A stretch of DNA of 64,000 nt from Sphingomonas jeddahensis (lineage in GTDB: Bacteria > Pseudomonadota > Alphaproteobacteria > Sphingomonadales > Sphingomonadaceae). Where the stretch lies: positions 116,385 through 180,384 of the forward strand of contig NZ_MPSB01000006.1 in assembly GCF_001981525.1 (NCBI RefSeq). Direction: 5' to 3'. Shown here piece after piece: positions 16,776-27,356 of the stretch. Below the pieces are notes generated by a model. That model was not told where the DNA came from. It was given only the letters and a program-made list of their open reading frames with translations, and searched no databases. Both the position numbers and the translations under genes were made by a program. Each line of letters opens with the position of its first letter. The stretch's first letter is position 1.

Positions 16776-17743
16776 GAATCGGGGTGATCGGCGGCGGCGC
16801 CTGGGGCACGGCGCTGGCGCAAGTGGCGGCGCGTGGTGGAGACGTGCTGCTGTGGGCGCGCGAGACCGAGGTGGTCGAGGGGATCAACGCGCGGCAGGAG
16901 AATGCGGCGTTCCTGCCGGGCGTGCCGCTGTCGCCGGCGATCCGTGCGACGGCGCTGCTGAGCGACTTGGCCGAGCATGACGCCTTGCTCGTCGTCGCAC
17001 CGGCGCAGCATGTCGGCGCCGTCCTGGCGGAGACGCCGGTCGGGCGCACCCCGCTGGTGCTGTGCGCCAAGGGGATCGAGGCGGGATCGCGCCGGCTGGT
17101 GGGCGACGTGGCGCAGGCGGTGCATCCGGACGCGCCGATCGCGGTCCTCTCCGGACCGACCTTTGCGCACGAAGTCGCGGCCGGGCTGCCGACGGCGGTA
17201 ACGCTCGCCTGCGCCGACGAGGCCTTGCAGGCGCGGCTGGCCGAGCGGCTCGCCAGCCCGACGTTCCGGCCCTATGCCTCCACCGATGTGATCGGGGCGG
17301 AGATCGGCGGGGCGGTAAAGAACGTCCTCGCCATTGCCTGCGGCGTGGTGGAGGGCGCCGGCCTCGGCCAGAATGCGCGCGCGGCGCTGATTGCGCGGGG
17401 TTTTGCCGAAATGACCCGCTTCGGCATGGCGCGTGGCGCACGGGCGGAGACGCTTGCGGGCCTGTCGGGGCTGGGCGATCTCGTGCTCACCTGTTCCTCA
17501 ACCAGCAGCCGCAATTTCTCGCTCGGCGTCGGGCTGGGGCGCGGGGAGCGGGCGCCGGACCTGCTGGCCGATCGCCGCACAGTAGCCGAGGGTGCGTTCA
17601 CCGCACCGGTGCTTGCAGAAGCGGCGGCGGAGGCGGGGATCGACATGCCGATCACCGCCGCGGTGTGCCGCCTGCTCGGAGGCGTGCCGGCGGGCGAGGT
17701 GATCGAGGGGCTGCTCGCCCGGCCGCTGCGCGACGAAGCTTAG
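16772..17743 (+). CDS. gpsA: NAD(P)-dependent glycerol-3-phosphate dehydrogenase
   Basis: The protein has 323 residues. It reduces dihydroxyacetone phosphate to sn-glycerol 3-phosphate, the backbone of phospholipids. The Rossmann motif is [12 protein letters not shown] (about 5-16). Substrate-binding and catalytic blocks follow: [58 protein letters not shown] (with the catalytic Lys) and [13 protein letters not shown]. The ATG at 16772 overlaps the tsaD stop. The DUF1697 gene begins 11 bp later. Confidence 0.97.
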   Translation: MRIGVIGGGAWGTALAQVAARGGDVLLWARETEVVEGINARQENAAFLPGVPLSPAIRATALLSDLAEHDALLVVAPAQHVGAVLAETPVGRTPLVLCAKGIEAGSRRLVGDVAQAVHPDAPIAVLSGPTFAHEVAAGLPTAVTLACADEALQARLAERLASPTFRPYASTDVIGAEIGGAVKNVLAIACGVVEGAGLGQNARAALIARGFAEMTRFGMARGARAETLAGLSGLGDLVLTCSSTSSRNFSLGVGLGRGERAPDLLADRRTVAEGAFTAPVLAEAAAEAGIDMPITAAVCRLLGGVPAGEVIEGLLARPLRDEA

Positions 17744-17754
17744 GGGGGGGCTTG

Positions 17755-18279
17755 ATGCGCTGGGCGGCGCTCCCGCGCGCGATCAATGCCGGCAAGCCGC
17801 TGGCCATGGCGGATTTGCGCGCCTTCCTGGCCGGTGAGGGCATGGGTGAGGTGCAGACGCTGCTCGCGTCGGGCAATGCGGTGTTCTCGTGCGATGAGGA
17901 GGACGCTGGGGCGATCGAGGCGCGGTTGCAGGCTGCGGCACGCTCGCGGCTGGCGCTGGACACCGATTGGTTCGTGCGCAGCCATGCCGAGCTTGTCTCG
18001 GTCACTGCCGCCAACCCGTTTCCCGATGCCACGATCGAGCGGCCCAACCGGGTGCTGGTGCTGTTCCACCATGCGCCCGTCGATCCGGCGCGGCTGCCGG
18101 TCGGCTATGGCGGGCCGGAGCGGCTGCATGCGATCGGCCGCGAGTTGTTCGTCGATTACCCCGACGGGATCGGTCGGTCGAAGCTGGAGCCGGCGCTCAA
18201 CCGCGCGAAGCTGCCGCCCTCCACGGCGCGGAACTGGAACACGCTGCTGAAGCTGGTGGAGGCGACTCGGGCGGCTTAG
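17755..18279 (+). CDS. DUF1697 family protein
   Basis: The protein has 174 residues, the usual DUF1697 length. MRWAALPRAINAGKPLAMADLRAFL, LLASGNAVF and the ending GRSKLEPALNRAKLPPSTARNWNTLLKL are the family blocks. The usual first line is RGINVGG; here it is RAINAGK. No function is established for DUF1697. The start follows an unusual run of eight G (17743-17750), which forms part of the Shine-Dalgarno region. It is the last gene of tsaD-gpsA-DUF1697. Confidence 0.88.
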   Translation: MRWAALPRAINAGKPLAMADLRAFLAGEGMGEVQTLLASGNAVFSCDEEDAGAIEARLQAAARSRLALDTDWFVRSHAELVSVTAANPFPDATIERPNRVLVLFHHAPVDPARLPVGYGGPERLHAIGRELFVDYPDGIGRSKLEPALNRAKLPPSTARNWNTLLKLVEATRAA

Positions 18280-18296
18280 CGCCGAACCACCAACCG

Positions 18297-18355
18297 CGTT
18301 CGTGCTGAGGCGGCGCGTTGTGGGGCACGCCCTTCGACAGGCTCAGGGCGAACGG
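18297..18355. repeat. family A palindromic element
   Basis: The left arm GTTCGTGCTGAGG (from 18298) is partly degenerate. The right arm CCCTTCGACAGGCTCAGGG at 18330-18348 is intact. It lies between converging genes (DUF1697 and AsmA-like). Confidence 0.8.
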
Positions 18356-18373
18356 ATCAGGGTGGAGCCAGCC

Positions 18374-20230
18374 TCAGCGCAGCACCCGCGCCGCCAGCCC
18401 GGCGCAATCGGCGTCTTGCGCCACCGGACCCTGCCGCCCGGTGATCGCCCGGCCGAGCGCCTTGAAGACGTTGCCGACCGACTTCACCTCGCGCGGCACC
18501 ACGATGTCGGGTGCGCTGACCGTGCCACCCATCGTTGCCGAGCCGGGCAGGCGCAGCACCGCGTCATGCTTCGGGGCGCCCGACAGGCGGATCGCGAGGG
18601 TCTCGCCGGGGAAGGTTACCGTTCCTTCGCCATCCAGTCGGCTCTGCGAGGTATCGACCACGAACGGCCCGGCGCGCCCGCGACCTGCCCGCATGTCCAG
18701 CCCGACCACCACACAGCGCAGCACCGCGCGCGCATCGTCACGCGCGAGCAAGGCGCTGCCGGCGTCGAAGCCGAGCGCTTCCGCAATCTCGCGCGGCAAT
18801 TCGCCGTTGCGGGCGACCAGCCCGATGCGCCCGTCGGCCCGGCCGACCGCCTCACGGATCGTGCTGCCGCGCCCCGCCAGCACCGCGCGGCCATCGACGC
18901 GGCCGGTCACCGATCCGCCGCCCCCGCCCAATGCGGGAATGCTGCTGTCGGTCAGGCGAAAGTCGAGCCGGACCAGCGGCACCGGTCCATCGTCGCGCTG
19001 GTCGATCACCGCGCGCCCGGTGATCCGCCCCTCTCGCACACCGATCGTCAGCGGCGCGACGGTGAGCACGCGGTGATCGAGCACCAGCGTGCCCGAAAGG
19101 CTGGTCAGCGACGATGGCCCTTCACGGCTGACGATCCGACCGACGCGAAAGGCGATCCGCCCGTCGGTGCTGCCGATCTTGGCGAGGTTCACGCGCGTAT
19201 CGGGCACCACGCGCGGGCCGGTCGCGCGCTCCTTCGCGGTGCGTTGCGCCAGCCCTTCGTCGGAGGCGAAATCGTCGAAGTCGAGCTGGCGCGACGTGAA
19301 GGTGCCGTCCAGCTTGGTGCGTCCGTCCTGCTTGCCGACGGTGAGCGTGCCCGACAGGTCCGACCGGCCGATCCGCCCGTCGAGCCGATCGATCAGCCAG
19401 CGCCCCGGCTCGCGGCGTACATGCGCCGACAGCGTGACCGGCTGGGTGCGGAACAGCCCCGCCTCGATGATCGCGTCGATCAGCTTCAGGTCGCGCGCCT
19501 GCGCCGTCACGTCGAGCGTCATGCGATCGGTGTCGAGCGGCGCGTCCATGCTGCCCTTGGCGTGCATGGTCAGCCCATCGCCGGCGATCCGCGCATCGAA
19601 GGGCCAGCGCCCCTCGGCCTTGTCGGAGATCGCCGGCGCGCGGATCGCGACCTGCACGGGCGTGCCGCGCACCGTGCCGCTGCCGTTCAACCGCAAGCCC
19701 GCCGCCGCGTTCGACGCGAGCGCGAGATCGAAGCTGCGATCCTGCTTGGCGTCGCGATAGGTCAGGCGCGAATCGTGCACGGTCAGCCGGTCGAGGCCAC
19801 CGCCGCCCGATCCGCCTCGCCGCGCGCTGCCGCGCCAATTCTCGCGCCCGTCCCTAGCGCGGATCAGGTGGAGGCGGGCGCCGGATAACGTGACGTGGCT
19901 CAACGCCAGGCGCCCGGTGACGAGCGACAATGCGCTGAACCCGATTTCCATGTCGCGGACGAGAGCAAGATCCGCGTCGCCGGCCCAGGCCGGCCCCGGC
20001 ACGCGCACATCGTGCAGGCGCACGCTGGTGGTGAAGCCGAACCGATCGACGCGCTCCATCGCACCGATCGTCACCGGACGCCCGAACCGCTCCGTCATGC
20101 GGCTCTCGATCACGCCCTTGAGCAAGCCCCAGGGAAAGGCCGCGAGCGCCACCGCCAGCACAGCGAGAAACGCGGTGACGATGATCGCCGCGATCCGGAG
20201 GCGGCGATTGGCGAGCGGCTGGATCATCAA
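18374..20230 (-). CDS. AsmA-family envelope protein
   Basis: The protein has 618 residues. One N-terminal membrane helix (IAAIIVTAFLAVLAVALAAFPWG, about 13-35) is followed by the AsmA start LLKGVIESRMTERFGRPVTIGAMERVDRFGFTTSVRLHDVRVPGP. Most of the rest is beta-rich with repeated short strands, and the C-terminal AsmA_2 region contains a run of Gly at GGGGGSVTGRVDGRAVL. AsmA-like proteins (AsmA, TamB, YhdP) span the periplasm and are thought to carry phospholipids to the outer membrane. It starts 89 bp from the SDHAF4-like gene and appears monocistronic. Confidence 0.88.
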   Translation of the reverse strand: MMIQPLANRRLRIAAIIVTAFLAVLAVALAAFPWGLLKGVIESRMTERFGRPVTIGAMERVDRFGFTTSVRLHDVRVPGPAWAGDADLALVRDMEIGFSALSLVTGRLALSHVTLSGARLHLIRARDGRENWRGSARRGGSGGGGLDRLTVHDSRLTYRDAKQDRSFDLALASNAAAGLRLNGSGTVRGTPVQVAIRAPAISDKAEGRWPFDARIAGDGLTMHAKGSMDAPLDTDRMTLDVTAQARDLKLIDAIIEAGLFRTQPVTLSAHVRREPGRWLIDRLDGRIGRSDLSGTLTVGKQDGRTKLDGTFTSRQLDFDDFASDEGLAQRTAKERATGPRVVPDTRVNLAKIGSTDGRIAFRVGRIVSREGPSSLTSLSGTLVLDHRVLTVAPLTIGVREGRITGRAVIDQRDDGPVPLVRLDFRLTDSSIPALGGGGGSVTGRVDGRAVLAGRGSTIREAVGRADGRIGLVARNGELPREIAEALGFDAGSALLARDDARAVLRCVVVGLDMRAGRGRAGPFVVDTSQSRLDGEGTVTFPGETLAIRLSGAPKHDAVLRLPGSATMGGTVSAPDIVVPREVKSVGNVFKALGRAITGRQGPVAQDADCAGLAARVLR

Positions 20231-20319
20231 AGCTGAGACGCCCGGAAATCCGGTTCGTTCCGGCAGCGAAAGGGTGACGTTACGTCACCTGTCCGAAATG
20301 TCAGCAGCGCGGGGTGGCG

Positions 20320-20481
20320 TCAGAAATCGACCGCGATTCCCTTCTTCTCCCAATCGCCGTAGCGCACCGGATCGCGGCCCAGCGGGTCTTCAGCCGGGCG
20401 CTCGATCGGCGCGGGCTGGGGCACCGGCGTGTTGGGCGTGAGGTAAGCCGGCGGCTTCACATTGGCGGGGCGTTTCGACAT
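20320..20481 (-). CDS. DUF1674 / SDHAF4-like succinate dehydrogenase assembly factor
   Basis: A 53-residue frame runs on the minus strand from ATG at 20481 to TGA at 20320. The C-terminal part EDPLGRDPVRYGDWEKKGIAVDF matches the DUF1674 signature (Glu/Asp-Pro, RYGDWE-KG, terminal DF). The N-terminal third is Pro-rich and disordered. In mitochondria Sdh8/SDHAF4 binds flavinylated SdhA during complex II assembly. Bacterial members are assumed to act similarly. No sdh genes are nearby. It is divergent from the RNA methyltransferase, whose start lies 32 bp away. Confidence 0.88.
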   Translation of the reverse strand: MSKRPANVKPPAYLTPNTPVPQPAPIERPAEDPLGRDPVRYGDWEKKGIAVDF

Positions 20482-20513
20482 CGGCTCTTCCGGTTGCGGC
20501 GTTCACCCGCCAC

Positions 20514-21824
20514 ATGGGCGCGATGTCTGCCCCCGCCAACCCCCACCCCCGTCCGTCTCGCCCGCGTCGCCCGGCCGATCCCCCCGGCACGGCTGCACGC
20601 CGCGCGGCAATGCGCCTGCTCGATGCCGTCCTTCGCCGCGGCGACCCGCTGGAGGCGGCGCTACCTGCAGCGACGCGTGACCTTCGCGAGGCCAACGATC
20701 GCGGCCTGGCGCATGCGATCGCCGCCGAGACGCTGCGCCGGCTGCCCGATCTCGACGCACTGATCGATTCGGCGACCCGCCAGCCGCTGCCCGAGGATGC
20801 CAAGGCACGCACGGCCTTGCGCATTGCCTTGGTGCAGACGCTGGCGCTTGGCACGCCGCCGCATGCCGCAATCGCGACGGTGCTACCGCTGGTCGATGGG
20901 GGGCCGCGCAAGCTGGTCCACGGCGTGTTCGGCGCGCTCACTCGCGCGGGCGTGGCGCTGCCGGCGGTACCTACGCTTCCTGCAATCGTCGGCGATCGCT
21001 GGCGCGAGGCATGGGGCGAGGAGGTCGCCCAGGCGGCGGCGCAGGCCATTGCGGCGCCGCCACCGCTCGATCTGACGCTTGCCGATCCCGATGGTCTGGC
21101 GCCGGAGGGCGTCGTGCTCGCCCCCGATCAGCGGCGCCTGGTCGATCCGGCACCGGTCACGCAGTTGCCCGGCTATGCCGAGGGCAGTTGGTGGGTGCAG
21201 GACGTCGCCGCGTCATTGCCGGCGCGGCTGCTCGGACGCGGGCCCGGCGCCGCGCTCGATCTGTGCGCTGCGCCCGGCGGCAAGTCGATGCAGCTTGCCG
21301 CGGCCGGATGGGACGTGACGGCGCTGGAGATTTCGCCGTCGCGTGCGGCGCGATTGCATGAGAATCTCGCGCGCACCAGGCTGCCGGCCAAGGTGGTCAT
21401 CGCCGATGCGCTCGACTGGTCGCCGGCGGCTCCGGTCGATGCCCTGCTGATCGATGCGCCGTGCAGCGCAACCGGCATCTTCCGCCGCCACCCCGACGTC
21501 CTCTATCGCGCGCATGCCGGCGTCGTCGCCGAGATGGCGGTGTTGCAGGCGCGTCTGCTCGATCGCGCAGCGGCCTGGGTGCGGCCGGGCGGAGCCTTGG
21601 TATACGCCACCTGCTCGCTAGAGCCGGCTGAGGGGGAGGAGCAGCTGGCGCGCTTTCTTTCCGCGCATGCCGATTACCGCATTGACTCGCCGCAGGCCGG
21701 TGAACTGCCCGAGGGAATCACCCTGCATGCCGACGGCTACGTGCGTACCCTGCCGGGCACGCTTGCCGACGCGGGCGGCTGTGACGGCTTTTTCATCGTC
21801 CGGCTTGTGCGTGCTTCCGCCTGA
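20514..21824 (+). CDS. rsmB: RsmB/NOP family 5-methylcytosine RNA methyltransferase
   Basis: The protein has 436 residues from ATG 20514; an ATG at 20523 is an alternative. RsmB makes m5C967 in 16S rRNA in E. coli. The N-terminal third is a NusB-like RNA-binding helical domain ([25 protein letters not shown] to LTRAG). The methyltransferase domain shows the S-adenosylmethionine loop [18 protein letters not shown], the substrate Cys motif [15 protein letters not shown] and the catalytic Cys motif [14 protein letters not shown]. The NusB-like extension favours RsmB over RsmF. rpe follows 56 bp downstream. Confidence 0.9.
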   Translation: MGAMSAPANPHPRPSRPRRPADPPGTAARRAAMRLLDAVLRRGDPLEAALPAATRDLREANDRGLAHAIAAETLRRLPDLDALIDSATRQPLPEDAKARTALRIALVQTLALGTPPHAAIATVLPLVDGGPRKLVHGVFGALTRAGVALPAVPTLPAIVGDRWREAWGEEVAQAAAQAIAAPPPLDLTLADPDGLAPEGVVLAPDQRRLVDPAPVTQLPGYAEGSWWVQDVAASLPARLLGRGPGAALDLCAAPGGKSMQLAAAGWDVTALEISPSRAARLHENLARTRLPAKVVIADALDWSPAAPVDALLIDAPCSATGIFRRHPDVLYRAHAGVVAEMAVLQARLLDRAAAWVRPGGALVYATCSLEPAEGEEQLARFLSAHADYRIDSPQAGELPEGITLHADGYVRTLPGTLADAGGCDGFFIVRLVRASA

Positions 21825-21880
21825 ACGAAACGCGCGTTAAGCATCCTGCGTCCTGCCCCTCTCCTGCAGCGAGTGAACCG

Positions 21881-22540
21881 TTGAAGCCTGTCCGTATCGC
21901 CCCTTCGATCCTTTCGGCCGACTTCGCGAAACTGGGTGAAGAAGTGCGCGCGATCGATGCCGCGGGCGCTGACTGGATCCATATCGACGTGATGGACGGG
22001 CATTTCGTGCCCAACATCACCATCGGCCCGGCGGTGGTGAAGGCGCTGCGGCCGCATACGCGCCTGCCGTTCGACGTCCACCTCATGATCTCGCCAATCG
22101 ACGCCTATCTCGATGCCTTCGCCGAGGCGGGGGCGGACACGATCACCGTTCATCCCGAGGCGGGGCCGCACATCCACCGCTCGCTCCAGCACATCAAGTC
22201 GCTGGGCAAGCGTGCCGGGGTGGTGCTCAATCCGGGTACGCCCGCCAAGATGCTCGATTACCTCATCGACATAGTCGATCTGGTGCTGGTGATGAGCGTC
22301 AATCCCGGTTTCGGCGGGCAGAGCTTTATCAATAGCCAGCTCCGGAAAATCGCGGCAATCCGCAAGATGATCGACGCCAGCGGCCGCGACATCGACCTGG
22401 AGGTCGATGGCGGCATTGACCTGCGCACTGCCGCGCTCGCCATCGACGCTGGCGCCGACGCGCTGGTCGCCGGCACCGCCACCTTCCGCGGCGGGCCCGA
22501 GGCTTACGCCGCGAACATTCGCGGCTTGCGAGGCGGATGA
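21881..22540 (+). CDS. rpe: ribulose-phosphate 3-epimerase
   Basis: The protein has 219 residues. It interconverts ribulose 5-phosphate and xylulose 5-phosphate in the pentose phosphate pathway. It starts at a TTG (21881), since no ATG or GTG lies in frame before [16 protein letters not shown]. Metal and catalytic residues are visible in [41 protein letters not shown] and LEVDGGID. The stop overlaps the start of the heparinase-like gene by 4 bp. Confidence 0.97.
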   Translation: MKPVRIAPSILSADFAKLGEEVRAIDAAGADWIHIDVMDGHFVPNITIGPAVVKALRPHTRLPFDVHLMISPIDAYLDAFAEAGADTITVHPEAGPHIHRSLQHIKSLGKRAGVVLNPGTPAKMLDYLIDIVDLVLVMSVNPGFGGQSFINSQLRKIAAIRKMIDASGRDIDLEVDGGIDLRTAALAIDAGADALVAGTATFRGGPEAYAANIRGLRGG

Positions 22541-24270
22541 GCGACCGGGACCAAGCTCCCGCCGCTGACGGGATCGACGAAGGCAAGCGGCTGATGCGGG
22601 TCGGCGGCGACAAGGGCCTGTCGCTCGCCGAACGGCTCTCCGATCGCTTTCACCGCCTGACATGGCGCACGCCCATCCACGGGCTGCGGCTGAAGGGCCG
22701 CTATCCCCTGAAGCTGATCGCCGTGCCCGATGACCCCTTGTTCGGTGATCTCGCACGCGGCCGTGCGCTGCTGGAGGGGCGATTCGCGTTCCGCGGCGAG
22801 AGCCATGCGATCGAGGGGCTGGATTTGCGTAGCTTTGCGGCCGGCGCGGCGCTGGCCGAGCATCTGCACAGCTTCGCCTGGTTGCGCGACCTGTCGAGCG
22901 TCGCGACGCGGGCGCAAGGCGCGCCGATCGCCGAGGGGCTGATGGAGCGCTGGCTGGCGGCTCACGGCGAGCGGGTGACCGCGCTTGCCTGGCGCCCCGA
23001 TCTGTGGGGGCGGCGCATCCTGTTCTGGACCGCGCATGCGCCGCTGATCCTCTCGTCGACAGATCTTGTCTACCGTTCCAAGGTGCTCAATGCGCTTGCC
23101 CGCGGCGCGCGGCACATCGATCGCAGTGCCGATAAGGCCCCGGCAGGGCCGGCGCGAGTCGCTGCCTGGTGCGGCGTGATTGCAGCGGGGTTGCTGATCC
23201 CCGGCGGCGATCCGCGCCGCGCCTTCGGCGAGGGTGGGCTGCACCGCGCACTCGGCACCGCGCTGTTCGAGGACGGCGGGGTGGTGAGCCGCTCGCCCGA
23301 AGGGTTGCTCGACCTGGTGGCGCTGCTGGCAATGCTGCGCGAAAGCTATGCCGCGCGCCGGCTGGAGCTGCCGGGCTTCGCGCAGGATGCACTAGCGTCG
23401 ATGGTGCCGGCCTTGCTGGGCATCTGTCACGCGGATCGCGGCCTTTCAAGCTGGCAGGGCGGCGGGCCGGTAACCGCGGAGCAAGTGGCGCAGGTGATCG
23501 ACGCCAGTGGCATCCGCACCCGTCCGCTCCGCCAGGCGCGCGACTGGGGCTATCAGCGGCTGGTAGCCGGCAGCACGGTGCTGATCATGGACGCCGCGCC
23601 CCCACCGGTCGCGCGGGTGGTGGAGGGTGGCTGCGCCTCGACGCTGGCGTTCGAGTTCTCTGACGGGCCAGCGCGCATCATCGTCAATTGCGGGGGCGCG
23701 CGTGCGGCGGACGCCCGGCTGCCCAAGGCGCTGGTGGAAGGACTGCGCACCACTGCGGCGCATTCGACGCTGACGCTTGCCGATACCAATTCCACCGCGA
23801 TCCACGCCGACGGAACGCTCGGCCGCGGCGTGGCGGAGCTTGAGCTGAGACGGCAGGAGTCGGAGAATGCCAGCCGCATCGAGGCGAGCCATGACGGCTA
23901 TGTCCGCCGCCACGGGTTCGTTCACCGGCGACAACTGGTGCTCACCGGCGACGGCCGCGAGTTGCGCGGCGAAGACGTGCTACTGCCCAAGGGACGGCGG
24001 CGACACCCTGGTGCGACCGCCTTCTCGATCCGCTTCCACCTGGGGCGCGGGGTTGAGGCATCGCCGACCGCGGACGGACTAGGCGCGGTGTTGCGGGTGC
24101 CGGGTGGTGCCATGTGGCAGTTTCGCACCGGCGGCGAATCGCTGGCGATCGACGAAAGTTTGTGGATCGATACGGAAGGACGGCCGATCGCGACTCAGCA
24201 ACTGGTGGTCAGCGGGGCGGCGGAAGCGGGCGGGACGACGGTCGGCTGGGTCTTGAAGCGCGCGCGGTGA
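22537..24270 (+). CDS. heparinase II/III family protein
   Basis: The protein has 577 residues. The N-terminal half is an alpha/alpha-toroid-like helical domain ([25 protein letters not shown]). The C-terminal half is the heparinase II/III-like beta domain ([42 protein letters not shown]). The mid motif [12 protein letters not shown] matches that seen in alphaproteobacterial members. No signal peptide is visible, so a cytoplasmic location is likely, unlike classic secreted lyases. True polysaccharide lyase activity is unproven. It overlaps rpe by 4 bp; many alphaproteobacteria keep a rsmB-rpe-heparinase-purH order like this one. Confidence 0.88.
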   Translation: MSDRDQAPAADGIDEGKRLMRVGGDKGLSLAERLSDRFHRLTWRTPIHGLRLKGRYPLKLIAVPDDPLFGDLARGRALLEGRFAFRGESHAIEGLDLRSFAAGAALAEHLHSFAWLRDLSSVATRAQGAPIAEGLMERWLAAHGERVTALAWRPDLWGRRILFWTAHAPLILSSTDLVYRSKVLNALARGARHIDRSADKAPAGPARVAAWCGVIAAGLLIPGGDPRRAFGEGGLHRALGTALFEDGGVVSRSPEGLLDLVALLAMLRESYAARRLELPGFAQDALASMVPALLGICHADRGLSSWQGGGPVTAEQVAQVIDASGIRTRPLRQARDWGYQRLVAGSTVLIMDAAPPPVARVVEGGCASTLAFEFSDGPARIIVNCGGARAADARLPKALVEGLRTTAAHSTLTLADTNSTAIHADGTLGRGVAELELRRQESENASRIEASHDGYVRRHGFVHRRQLVLTGDGRELRGEDVLLPKGRRRHPGATAFSIRFHLGRGVEASPTADGLGAVLRVPGGAMWQFRTGGESLAIDESLWIDTEGRPIATQQLVVSGAAEAGGTTVGWVLKRAR

Positions 24271-24280
24271 CGGAATTTCT

Positions 24281-24420
24281 CGTCCCTGCCCTTCAGGGGA
24301 GGGGTTGGGGGTGGGGGCGACCGCCGCTAGGAGGTCGCTCGTCGCGCAGCGCCGAACCGGGCATCGAGCCCGGTCCGCCGCTCACCCACCCCTTGCCCCT
24401 CCCTTAAAAGGGAGGGGTGG
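24281..24420. repeat. family C palindromic element before purH
   Basis: The left part (CCCTGCCCTTCAGGGG-AGGGG, about 24284-24305) repeats inverted at about 24391-24418 (CCCCTCCC-TTAAAA-GGGAGGGG). The right arm ends 12 bp before the purH ATG and contributes purine-rich sequence to its leader. Confidence 0.75.
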
Positions 24421-24431
24421 AAAAGAGTGTC

Positions 24432-26003
24432 ATGACCACCATCTCCATCCGCCGCGCTCTCCTGTCCGTGTCCGACAAGACGGGCGTCGTTGATCTCGCC
24501 CGTACCCTCGCCGATCAGGGCGTGGAGCTGGTCTCCACCGGGGGCACCGCCAAGGCGCTGCGCGAGGCGGGGCTCACCGTTCGCGACGTGTCGGACCTCA
24601 CTGACTTTCCGGAGATGATGGACGGGCGCGTCAAGACGCTGCACCCGATGGTACATGGCGGGCTGCTGGCGGTGCGCGACGATGCGGCGCACGCCGCGGC
24701 GATGGAGGAGCATGGGATTGGCGCGATCGACCTCGTCGTCGTTAATCTCTACCCGTTCGCGCAGACAGTGGCGAAGGGTGCCGGTCGCCCCGAGGTGATC
24801 GAGAATATCGACATCGGCGGCCCCAGCATGGTGCGATCCGCGGCGAAGAACCATGCGTTTGTGGCGATCGTCACCGACCCGGCCGATTATGCGGTTGTCG
24901 CGCGCGGTGAGACGACGCTGGACGAGCGCAAGCGGCTGGCGGCCAAGGCCTTTGCCGCCACCGCGACCTATGATTCGATGATCGCCAGCTGGTTCGGCCA
25001 TACCGATCAAGGCGAGGAATTCCCGGCGACCCTGCCACTCACGCTCGAGGCGCCGACGGTGCTTCGCTACGGCGAGAACCCGCACCAGCATGCGGCCTTC
25101 TATCGCCAGTCCGGCAGCGCCGTTCGCGGCATTGGCCAGGCGCGGCAGGTGCAGGGCAAGGAGCTGTCGTACAACAATCTCAACGACGCCGATGCGGCGC
25201 TGGAACTGGTCAGCGAGTTCCGCGATGCCGCACCGAGCTGCGTGATCGTCAAGCACGCCAATCCCTGCGGCGTGGCGACTGGCGCGACTCTCGCCGAGGC
25301 CTATGAGGCGGCATTCGCTTGCGACACCGTGTCGGCGTTTGGCGGGATCATCGCGCTCAATCGTCCGCTCGACGCGGCGACGGCAAAGGCCATCACCGGT
25401 ATCTTCACCGAAGTCGTAGTGGCGCCGGATGCCGACGAGGAAGCTATCGCGCTGTTCGCGGCGAAGAAGAACCTCCGGCTGCTGCTGACCGGTGCGCTGC
25501 CTGATCCGGCGCGTGGCGGGCTGACGGCGAAGACGATTGCGGGAGGGTGGCTGGTCCAGTCGCGCGATAACGGTGTGCTGACGGATGACATGCTCGAGGT
25601 CGTGACCAAGCGTCAGCCGACCGCGCAGGAACTCGCCGACTGCCGTTTTGCGTGGACGGTAGCCAAGCACGTCAAGTCGAACGCAATCGTCTATGCCAAG
25701 GACGGCAGCACCGCCGGTGTCGGGGCGGGGCAGATGAACCGGCTGGAATCTGCCCGCATTGCGGCGTGGAAGGCGAAGGATGCGGCGGAGAAGGCCGGCT
25801 GGGCAGAGCCGCGGACGATCGGTTCGGCGGTCGCGTCGGACGCCTTCTTCCCCTTCGCTGATGGTTTGCTTGCGGCGGTTGAGGCCGGGGCGACGGCGGT
25901 GATCCAGCCGGGTGGGTCGATCCGTGATGCCGAGGTGATCGCGGCGGCCGATGAGGCGGGGCTGGCGATGGTGTTCACGGGGATGCGCCACTTCCGCCAT
26001 TGA
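24432..26003 (+). CDS. purH: bifunctional AICAR formyltransferase / IMP cyclohydrolase
   Basis: The protein has 523 residues from ATG 24432; a GTG at 24417 lies inside the repeat arm and is unlikely. PurH does the last two steps of IMP synthesis. The N-terminal MGS-like cyclohydrolase domain shows [33 protein letters not shown] and [13 protein letters not shown]. The formyltransferase domain shows [46 protein letters not shown] and [10 protein letters not shown]. The leader combines the family C arm (GGAGGGGTGG) with AAAAGAG close to the start. Confidence 0.97.
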   Translation: MTTISIRRALLSVSDKTGVVDLARTLADQGVELVSTGGTAKALREAGLTVRDVSDLTDFPEMMDGRVKTLHPMVHGGLLAVRDDAAHAAAMEEHGIGAIDLVVVNLYPFAQTVAKGAGRPEVIENIDIGGPSMVRSAAKNHAFVAIVTDPADYAVVARGETTLDERKRLAAKAFAATATYDSMIASWFGHTDQGEEFPATLPLTLEAPTVLRYGENPHQHAAFYRQSGSAVRGIGQARQVQGKELSYNNLNDADAALELVSEFRDAAPSCVIVKHANPCGVATGATLAEAYEAAFACDTVSAFGGIIALNRPLDAATAKAITGIFTEVVVAPDADEEAIALFAAKKNLRLLLTGALPDPARGGLTAKTIAGGWLVQSRDNGVLTDDMLEVVTKRQPTAQELADCRFAWTVAKHVKSNAIVYAKDGSTAGVGAGQMNRLESARIAAWKAKDAAEKAGWAEPRTIGSAVASDAFFPFADGLLAAVEAGATAVIQPGGSIRDAEVIAAADEAGLAMVFTGMRHFRH

Positions 26004-26036
26004 GGGTGCAGGTCGGGCGCTGAGCTCCAATGCATT

Positions 26037-26130
26037 GTCATCCCGGCCTTGTGCCGGGGGCTAGTCTTCCGCGAACTCGAAGGTTATGAGTTTGCGGAAG
26101 CCTGGATGCCGGGACGAGCCCGGCATGACG
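26037..26130. repeat. family B palindromic element
   Basis: Left hairpin CCCGGCCTTGTGCCGGG near 26042-26058. The inverted arm GGATGCCGGGACGAGCCCGG near 26104-26122 ends in CATGACG. It separates the converging purH and metallo-hydrolase genes. Confidence 0.8.
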
Positions 26131-26144
26131 GCCTTTGAGAGCGC

Positions 26145-27233
26145 TCAGGAGCGCCCATACCACCACACGCCGTCGCGTTCCTCGCGCACGGCGCGGTCCT
26201 CCACCTCGAGCCGGCGCAGATGCGCGAGCGACTCGCCGGTCGCCATGCCGATCACGTCCAGGCCGATCGGGCGGCGGAACAGCACCTTGAAGCAATCGGT
26301 GGCGCGCACCGGGCCGTCCCCCATCAGGTCGACGATCGCGTCGAGCCGGTCGAGATGTTCGTCGCGAAGCGCGTCGAGGCGGGTGTGGAGGCCATAGAAG
26401 GGATCGCCGTGCCCCGGAAGGACGAGCAAATCGTCGGGCAATTGCTTGAACTTCTCGATCGAGCGCAGCCAGTCGCCGAGCGGATCGTCGTTGATCTGGC
26501 TGACGTGCACCGAGATGTTCGAGCTGATCTTGGGTAGCACCTGATCGCCCGCCACCAGCACGCGGCGGTCGTAATCGACGAGGCAGGCGTGTTCGGGGCT
26601 GTGGCCGCTGCCGGTGACGACATGCCAGTCGCTACCGCCGATGCGCAGCGTCTCGCCGTCCTGAATGCGATGGTACATCAGCGGCATACGCGCAATCGCC
26701 TTGCCGAAATTCGACCAGCCCTTGGCCGAGCCATGCGCGACCTGTTCCTCATCCCAGCCGGCGCCACGCCAGAAGGCGACCTGCTCCTCGGGCACTTCGG
26801 GGCGCGAGTCGGCGGCGAGCATACGCACCATCAACCATTCGGTGCGCGTCATCACGATCTCGGCATCGTCGAAGCGGCGCGACAGCCAGCCGGCGAGGCC
26901 GACGTGATCGGGGTGCATGTGGGTGCACAGGATGCGGCCGATGCGCTGGCCGTCGAGCGGACCTTCCAGGATCGTGCGCCACGCCTCTGTCGAGCGCGGG
27001 CTGGCGGTGCCAGTGTCGATCGCGAGCAGCTCGGGCCCGTCGTCGAGGATCAGGCCGTTGACGTGCTTCAACGGCCCCGACATTGGCACGCGCCACCAGC
27101 GGATCCCGTCCATCACCGTCAGCAGCTCACCCGGCTGCGGACCGCGATCGCCGAAGGGGAAAGTGAGGCCGGCCCAACTGGTGGGGGTCAGCCCTTCGTC
27201 GCCGATCAACGTGCGGTTCAATGCGGTCGCCAT
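26145..27233 (-). CDS. metallo-beta-lactamase fold hydrolase
   Basis: The protein has 362 residues. The metal-binding motif THMHPDHVGLAGWL contains His105, His107, Asp109 and His110. GSGHSPEHACLVD supplies a further His, AGDQVLP the bridging Asp, and PGHGDP the last His. The C-terminal segment RRPIGLDVIGMATGESLAHLRRLEVEDRA is a helical domain seen in many long MBL-fold hydrolases of alphaproteobacteria, some annotated as thioesterase- or lactonase-like. The natural substrate is not evident. It stands alone between two family B repeats. Confidence 0.88.
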   Translation of the reverse strand: MATALNRTLIGDEGLTPTSWAGLTFPFGDRGPQPGELLTVMDGIRWWRVPMSGPLKHVNGLILDDGPELLAIDTGTASPRSTEAWRTILEGPLDGQRIGRILCTHMHPDHVGLAGWLSRRFDDAEIVMTRTEWLMVRMLAADSRPEVPEEQVAFWRGAGWDEEQVAHGSAKGWSNFGKAIARMPLMYHRIQDGETLRIGGSDWHVVTGSGHSPEHACLVDYDRRVLVAGDQVLPKISSNISVHVSQINDDPLGDWLRSIEKFKQLPDDLLVLPGHGDPFYGLHTRLDALRDEHLDRLDAIVDLMGDGPVRATDCFKVLFRRPIGLDVIGMATGESLAHLRRLEVEDRAVREERDGVWWYGRS

Positions 27234-27303
27234 AAGAGCGACGCTATCAGCATAACATTCGTTACGTCGAGGAGATTCGGTGGGATGACCGGCGAGTCAG
27301 AAC

Positions 27304-27333
27304 CGTCATGCCGGCACGAGGCCGGAATGACGG
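27304..27333. repeat. single-arm family B element
   Basis: CGTCATGCCGGCACGAGG then CCGGAATGACG forms one hairpin only, without the usual second arm. It lies between the metallo-hydrolase and TrcR genes. Confidence 0.6.
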
Positions 27334-27356
27334 TATAGATTCAACCGCCGCGCCGA

